From JAZFSZ01 sp036446455 (GTDB taxonomy: Bacteria > Pseudomonadota > Gammaproteobacteria > Acidiferrobacterales > JAJDNE01), in NCBI GenBank assembly GCA_036446455.1, contig JAZFSZ010000091.1, forward strand, positions 1-38,680: a stretch of 38,680 bases of DNA. Reading direction: 5' to 3'. The notes beneath the pieces were generated by a model. The model saw nothing but the letters and a program-made list of their open reading frames with translations, did no database searches and was not told the DNA's origin. Both the position numbers and the translations under genes were made by a program. Of the stretch, positions 34,182 through 38,680 are shown in pieces (the stretch's first letter is position 1; every line of letters starts with the position of its first letter).

Positions 34182-35526
34182 CCTCTACAATACAGTCTAG
34201 CTCACCGTACGCGAGTCGTGCATGTACTTTGTCCCCACGGGTTATGCCTTTTACGCTGCTAATTATTTTTCCATCGCATTGACTCAGAATTGAATAACCA
34301 CGGTCCAGGGTCGCCAGGGGGCTGAGCGCGTGCAAGCGCCCGGCAGACCCCAGCAACAGATGGGAGTCCCGCTGCAGGCGGCTCGACATTGCGTGGCGTA
34401 ATTGCTGCCCCAGATTCCAGGTGTCCGATTGTAGCTGTCGAATCCGTGCGGGCGTTCGCGCATAGCGCAGTCGACCGCCCGCCGACTGAAAACGGGCGGT
34501 AGCGGACTGGATTCTGGCGTTCATGAGAAAGCCCTGACGTTGTGACAGAAAGTTGATCTTTTCCCGAGCGCGGTCAGTGCGTTCACGTGGGTGAGTCAGT
34601 CGCATGCTTGCCCAGTCAACAGCTTGTCGGGCCTCATTCAGAACTTTCACCATCTCGCTCTGCAAGCGGTGCCAGCGTAACCGCAAAAAGGCGCTGACCT
34701 CTTCTTGGTCCGGACTCAACATTTCCGCGGCTGCCGTTGGCGTTGGTGCGCGTGCGTCGGCTACCATATCGGCAATAGTGAAGTCGGTTTCATGGCCGAT
34801 ACCGCAGACCACCGGGATATGGCTGGCGGCAATGGCACGCACCACGCTCTCCTCATTGAAGGCCCATAAGTCTTCCAGTGAGCCACCACCGCGGGCAAGA
34901 ATAATGGCGTCACATTCTGCGCGCTCGGAGGCCAACGCAATCATGGCGGCAATTTGTTCAGCAGCGGCCTCTCCCTGCACAGCCACCGGATAGAGCAGCA
35001 AGGGAATCGCCGGGAAACGACGTGCCAGTGTTGTGATGATGTCGTGAATGACGGCGCCACTGGGCGAGGTGATGATTCCAATGCGTTTTGGCTGTGCGGG
35101 TAGTGCGGCTTTGCGGTCGACATCAAACAGGCCTTCTGCGTGCAGTTGTTTTTTTAATTGCTCAAATCGGCGACGCAATTCGCCTTCACCGGCAGGTTCC
35201 AGTGATTCAATGATCAACTGGAAATCGCCTCGTGGTTCGTAGAGGCTAACGCGTGCGCGGGCAACAACCTGCAACCCGTTATCCGGGTTAAACGAGAGAC
35301 CTTGTTGCTTGCCGCGGAACAGGGCGCACCGGATCTGGGCCTTATCGTCCTTGAGGGAAAAATAGAGGTGACCCGACGCCGGTCTGGCAAGGTTGGATAT
35401 CTCGCCCTCAAGCCAGATGAGGCCCAGCCCGCTCTCCAGCAATGTCCTGGCCTCGCGATTCAGACGGGACACAGTGAAAATGTCTCGAGATCCGGTAGGG
35501 ACTGGCTGTGCGTGGGTATCGATCAT
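34162..35526 (-). CDS. xseA: Exodeoxyribonuclease VII large subunit
   Basis: The 454-aa protein has an N-terminal OB-fold (about 15-110; WLEGEISNLARPASGHLYFSLKD) and the catalytic domain (about 130-330) with the motifs GIITSPSGAVIHDI, ARGGGSLEDLWAFN and GIGHETDFT. A coiled helical region follows, then a C-terminal RGYSILS segment. With XseB it degrades single-stranded DNA. xseB is not in this window. It is followed without a gap by the M23 gene. Confidence 0.95.
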   Translation of the reverse strand: MIDTHAQPVPTGSRDIFTVSRLNREARTLLESGLGLIWLEGEISNLARPASGHLYFSLKDDKAQIRCALFRGKQQGLSFNPDNGLQVVARARVSLYEPRGDFQLIIESLEPAGEGELRRRFEQLKKQLHAEGLFDVDRKAALPAQPKRIGIITSPSGAVIHDIITTLARRFPAIPLLLYPVAVQGEAAAEQIAAMIALASERAECDAIILARGGGSLEDLWAFNEESVVRAIAASHIPVVCGIGHETDFTIADMVADARAPTPTAAAEMLSPDQEEVSAFLRLRWHRLQSEMVKVLNEARQAVDWASMRLTHPRERTDRAREKINFLSQRQGFLMNARIQSATARFQSAGGRLRYARTPARIRQLQSDTWNLGQQLRHAMSSRLQRDSHLLLGSAGRLHALSPLATLDRGYSILSQCDGKIISSVKGITRGDKVHARLAYGELDCIVEDVHEPK

Positions 35527-35553
35527 GACACGTCAGATGAGTTGGTGCTGCCG

Positions 35554-35584
35554 AAAAAAAAGCCGGGCGTGGCCCGGCTTTTTT
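35554..35584. terminator. Bidirectional intrinsic terminator
   Basis: The stem GCCGGGC (35562-35568) / GCCCGGC (35572-35578), loop GTG, is flanked by an A-run on the left and a T-run on the right. It can terminate in both directions. On the minus strand it follows the SoxXA-binding-like gene and precedes xseA, so xseA should have its own promoter. Confidence 0.88.
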
Positions 35585-35605
35585 AGTATTACCAGACCGT
35601 AGAAA

Positions 35606-35902
35606 TCAGGGGAATACCACCTTCGGGTTGGCTTCGGCCTTGGCCTGTGTCTGGGCCATCTTGGCCTGACTAAGGGCCTTTTTGGCGAGTTTCATAGCTT
35701 TCTTGGAATCGCCATTGGCCTTGGCCTTCTTGGCCTGTTTCAGGAATTTGCCGGTGTCGCGCCACAGATAGTTCATTTTCTTGGCGACTTTCATTTCTTT
35801 TTCTGCGTCAGCCACGACCTCTTTAAAAGAAGGGCCGCTGGCGCAGCCGACGAGGCCGCTGATGGCGAGTGCTAACGCACTGGAAATGATAATTTTTTTC
35901 AT
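35606..35902 (-). CDS. Small lipoprotein of the SoxXA-binding protein (SoxK-like) type
   Basis: The 98-aa protein starts at ATG 35902 behind a strong GGAGGAG site; an upstream in-frame codon at 35977 is not supported. It has a lipoprotein signal peptide with lipobox LVGC (C20). The mature part is Lys/Ala-rich and helical, with YLWRDTGKFLKQAKKAKANGD and KAMKLAKKALSQAKMAQTQ, which resembles SoxXA-binding proteins (SoxK) that raise SoxXA cytochrome activity in thiosulfate oxidisers. No soxXA genes are nearby. The repetitive Lys/Ala content makes similarity easy to overstate, so treat the function as tentative. Confidence 0.6.
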   Translation of the reverse strand: MKKIIISSALALAISGLVGCASGPSFKEVVADAEKEMKVAKKMNYLWRDTGKFLKQAKKAKANGDSKKAMKLAKKALSQAKMAQTQAKAEANPKVVFP

Positions 35903-36050
35903 TTGGGTATTCTCCTCCGGGATACTTAATCTTTTCTGGTGTTGGCAAACCCTAAAGCACTCGCCAAGGCACGTCAACCCGTATCGCTACGAGGAAAGTC
36001 CGGAAAATATTGCCTGTCCGTGCACAAATAATGTGCTGACGGGATTTACC

Positions 36051-36073
36051 CTCAAATCACAAGTCCGTATAAT
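36051..36073 (+). promoter_or_regulatory. guaB promoter, -10 very close to the start codon
   Basis: A perfect TATAAT (36068-36073) is preceded by TTTACC near 36045-36050 with a spacer of about 17 bp (four of six matches to TTGACA). Transcription would start near 36079-36081, at or next to the guaB ATG at 36079. This suggests a leaderless message, unless a farther upstream promoter is used. Confidence 0.55.
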
Positions 36074-36078
36074 AGGGC

Positions 36079-37536
36079 ATGCGTATCATCCAGGAAGCAC
36101 TAACATTCGACGACCTACTGCTCGTTCCCGCCTATTCCACAGTTTTACCGCGCGATGTTGACCTGTCGACGCCACTAACGCGCCAGATTCAGCTCAATAT
36201 TCCGCTCCTTTCAGCAGCCATGGATACGGTCACCGAGTCCCGTAGCGCCATTTGCATGGCCCAGGAAGGTGGTCTTGGGGTTATCCACAAGAACATGAGT
36301 CCGGCGGATCAGGCCGAAGAGGTGCGGCGGGTGAAGAAATTCGAGAGCGGTGTGATTCTCGATCCGATTACTATCACCCCGACCACTACCATTGGTGACG
36401 TGCTGGAACTGACGCGCAAACACAATATTTCCGGTGTACCGGTGGTCGACAAAGGCAACCTAGTCGGCATTGTTACCCATCGTGACCTGCGTTTCGAGAC
36501 CCGCTCGGCTGAGCCGGTGTCTACCATTATGACGCCGAAAGACAAGCTGGTGACGGTGAAAAGCGGCACCCCGAATGCGGAAGTGCTGCGTTTAATGCAC
36601 GAATATCGCATCGAAAAGGTGATGGTGGTCGACGATAAATTTAGTCTTCAGGGCATGATCACCGTTAAAGACATTCAGAAATCCACTGAACATCCTGATG
36701 CCGCCAAGGACAGTGAGGGGCGACTGCGCGTTGGCGCCGCCGTCAGTGTCGGTGAGGGTACCGACGAACGCGTGCAACAACTGGTCAAAGCGGGTGTGGA
36801 TGTTATTGTGGTAGATACCGCACACGGTCATTCTCAGGGCGTGCTTGATCGGGTCACGTGGATAAAAAAACACTTTCCGGAGATGTCGGTTATTGGCGGC
36901 AATATCGCTACTGGTGAAGCGGCACAGGCGTTGGCCAAAGCCGGTGCCGACGCCGTCAAGGTGGGCATCGGTCCCGGATCGATTTGTACAACCCGCATGG
37001 TCGCTGGTGTCGGCGTGCCGCAGATTTCGGCGGTAGCCAATGTTGCCGAGGCGCTGGCAAAAACCGATGTCGTATTGATCTCCGATGGTGGCATTCGTTT
37101 TTCCGGTGATATTGCCAAGGCTATCGCCGCCGGTGCCCACAGTGTCATGGTTGGCAGCCTGCTGGCGGGTACGGACGAGTCGCCGGGTGAAGTGGAGCTT
37201 TATCAGGGGAGGTCCTACAAGACCTACCGTGGCATGGGTTCGCTTGCCGCCATGGCTCAGGGTTCCAGCGACCGTTACTTCCAGGAAGGCACCAACACGA
37301 TCGAAAAGCTGGTGCCGGAAGGCGTGGAAGGCCGTGTGCCTTACAAGGGGACCATGGTGAATATTATTCATCAGCTGATGGGCGGTGTACGTTCCAGCAT
37401 GGGGTATACCGGTTGCGCCAACCTGGATGAGATGCGCAACAAGACCGAATTTGTGCGCATCACCAGTTCGGGCATTACCGAAAGCCATGTGCATGATGTG
37501 AGCATCACCAAAGAAGCGCCCAACTACCAACGCTAG
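36079..37536 (+). CDS. guaB: Inosine-5'-monophosphate dehydrogenase
   Basis: The 485-aa enzyme oxidises IMP to XMP with NAD+, the committed step of GMP synthesis. The start matches family similarity (ALTFDDLLLVPAYSTVLP). A pair of CBS domains (about 93-205) is inserted in the TIM barrel. The catalytic C303 is in GPGSICTTR, and the flap contains RGMGSLAAM. No proper Shine-Dalgarno is present (AGGG ends one base before the ATG). guaA follows after 14 bp, so guaBA form an operon. Confidence 0.97.
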   Translation: MRIIQEALTFDDLLLVPAYSTVLPRDVDLSTPLTRQIQLNIPLLSAAMDTVTESRSAICMAQEGGLGVIHKNMSPADQAEEVRRVKKFESGVILDPITITPTTTIGDVLELTRKHNISGVPVVDKGNLVGIVTHRDLRFETRSAEPVSTIMTPKDKLVTVKSGTPNAEVLRLMHEYRIEKVMVVDDKFSLQGMITVKDIQKSTEHPDAAKDSEGRLRVGAAVSVGEGTDERVQQLVKAGVDVIVVDTAHGHSQGVLDRVTWIKKHFPEMSVIGGNIATGEAAQALAKAGADAVKVGIGPGSICTTRMVAGVGVPQISAVANVAEALAKTDVVLISDGGIRFSGDIAKAIAAGAHSVMVGSLLAGTDESPGEVELYQGRSYKTYRGMGSLAAMAQGSSDRYFQEGTNTIEKLVPEGVEGRVPYKGTMVNIIHQLMGGVRSSMGYTGCANLDEMRNKTEFVRITSSGITESHVHDVSITKEAPNYQR

Positions 37537-37550
37537 TTGATCGGCATCCT

Positions 37551-38680
37551 ATGACCGATCTGCATTCCCAGCGCATATTAATTCTCGATTTCGGTTCGCA
37601 ATACGCGCAACTGATTGCGCGACGCGTGCGCGAGGCGGGAGTCTATTGCGAATTGCATGCCTGGGATATGGGTACCGATGCCATCCGCAAGTTTGCCCCC
37701 AGGGGCATCATCCTTTCCGGTGGTCCGGATTCGGTTACCGAACAGGAGACACCGAGAGCGGCTGATATTGTGTTCAAGCTAGGCGTACCCGTGCTCGGCA
37801 TTTGTTACGGCATGCAGACCATGGCGGCGCAACTGGGCGGTAAGGTCGATCTGTCGGCGGCCAGGGAATACGGTTATGCCGAGGTGCAGGCCCACCCATC
37901 CGTATTGTTAAACGATATTCATGATCGCCTTGATGACAAAAGCAATCCGTCTCTCGATGTCTGGATGAGTCACGGCGACAAAGTCACCGAATTACCGGAT
38001 GGATTCTCCGTTATCGCCCATACGGACAATGCTCCCCTGGCTGGTATCGCTGACGAAAAGCGCGCCTTCTACGGTTTGCAGTTCCACCCGGAAGTCACCC
38101 ATACGCGGTTGGGGCAAGATATCCTGCGGCGATTCGTGCATGACATCTGTGGCTGTAAAAGCCTGTGGACGCCAGGCAATATCATTGAAGATCTCGTTCG
38201 TAACGTGCGTGAACAGGTGGGCGATGACGAGGTGATTCTCGGCCTTTCCGGCGGCGTCGATTCGTCCGTTGTAGCGGCTTTGTTGCACAGGGCCATTGGC
38301 CCGCAGCTCACCTGTATTTTTGTCGATAATGGTCTGTTGCGCCTGCATGAAGGTGATGAGGTGATGGCCGCCTTTGGTGAGCATATGGGCGTTAAAGTTC
38401 TTCGGGTCGATGCCGAGGATCGATTCCTGTCGAAACTAGAGGGGATCGACGATCCGGAACAAAAACGTAAAGTCATCGGCAACCTGTTTATCGAGATCTT
38501 CGAAGAAGAGGCGGTCAAGTTTAATAATGCCAGGTGGTTGGCTCAAGGTACGATTTATCCCGATGTCATTGAGTCGGCTGGTGCCAAGAGCGGCAAGGCC
38601 AGGGTGATCAAGTCACACCACAACGTCGGTGGATTACCGGAAGACATGAAACTGGGGCTGGTGGAGCCGTTGCGCGAACT
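37551..38680 (+). CDS. guaA: GMP synthase (glutamine-hydrolysing), 3' partial
   Basis: The frame is open to the end of the window, giving 376 residues of about 525. It has the class I amidotransferase domain (about 8-200) with nucleophile C85 (GICYGMQ) and H179/E181 (FHPEVT). The ATP pyrophosphatase P-loop (SGGVDSS, 233-239) and the start of the synthetase domain follow. It converts XMP to GMP using glutamine and ATP. It is the second gene of guaBA, and no ribosome-binding site is obvious, suggesting translational coupling to guaB. Confidence 0.96.
   Translation, partial: MTDLHSQRILILDFGSQYAQLIARRVREAGVYCELHAWDMGTDAIRKFAPRGIILSGGPDSVTEQETPRAADIVFKLGVPVLGICYGMQTMAAQLGGKVDLSAAREYGYAEVQAHPSVLLNDIHDRLDDKSNPSLDVWMSHGDKVTELPDGFSVIAHTDNAPLAGIADEKRAFYGLQFHPEVTHTRLGQDILRRFVHDICGCKSLWTPGNIIEDLVRNVREQVGDDEVILGLSGGVDSSVVAALLHRAIGPQLTCIFVDNGLLRLHEGDEVMAAFGEHMGVKVLRVDAEDRFLSKLEGIDDPEQKRKVIGNLFIEIFEEEAVKFNNARWLAQGTIYPDVIESAGAKSGKARVIKSHHNVGGLPEDMKLGLVEPLRE

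Noticed and set aside
36592..37530. Long minus-strand reading frame opposite guaB
   Set aside because: It is a shadow of guaB: His/Thr-rich, without family similarity or ribosome-binding site.

Overview
This window is a chromosomal segment of a gammaproteobacterium at moderate GC. It carries the gene orders iscR-iscS-iscU-iscA-hscB-hscA-fdx-iscX and rlmN-pilF-rodZ-ispG-hisS-yfgM-bamB-der, plus fdxA, suhB, trmJ, cysE, xseA and guaBA, all typical of that class. A small lipoprotein resembling SoxXA-binding proteins hints at a sulfur-oxidising lineage (Chromatiales-like); this is inference, since no sox genes are visible. No tRNA, rRNA, transposase, phage gene or CRISPR array was seen.

Layout. 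1-5.5 kb: signalling genes. These are the tail of a receiver-domain protein, a tandem double-receiver protein, a PAS-GGDEF-EAL protein whose HAMP domain is cut off at its 5' end, an 835-bp intergenic region with a GGA-rich repeat, a DsbC-type disulfide isomerase and a GAF-like/GGDEF diguanylate cyclase. 5.5-12.5 kb, minus strand: fdxA, an AddB-like nuclease and an AddA-like helicase-nuclease. A likely small RNA gene lies on the opposite strand between addB and addA. 12.7-17.3 kb: a PilZ-like protein, suhB, trmJ and cysE. 17.3-23.1 kb: the complete ISC iron-sulfur operon, headed by an IscR-type operator. 23.3-32.0 kb: a housekeeping run from rlmN to der covering RNA methylation, pilus assembly, cell shape, isoprenoids, histidyl-tRNA, outer-membrane assembly and ribosome assembly. 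32.1-36.0 kb: a membrane-anchored Ser/Thr kinase, an M23 peptidase, xseA and the SoxXA-binding-like lipoprotein. 36.1-38.7 kb: guaB and the start of guaA, which runs off the window.

The main find is at about 9114-9298 on the plus strand. A good sigma70-type promoter (TTGACC, 17-bp spacer, TATATT) is followed by about 149 bp ending in a 9-bp GC hairpin and eight Ts. The predicted transcript has six GGA motifs, four of them in hairpin loops, which is the hallmark of the CsrA/RsmA-titrating RNAs (CsrB/RsmY/RsmZ). Two other loci, 3263-3439 and about 14484-14651, carry related GGA-loop hairpins on the minus strand. The one at 3349-3439 includes two copies of a hairpin matching the CsrA consensus at 11 of 12 positions. 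The window may therefore hold several members of a CsrA-binding RNA or repeat family, near c-di-GMP genes of the kind Csr systems often control.

Other points worth checking are an approximately 46-residue in-frame insertion in RlmN, a possibly leaderless guaB mRNA, a hairpin between iscR and iscS, and the 5' truncation of the GGDEF-EAL gene.
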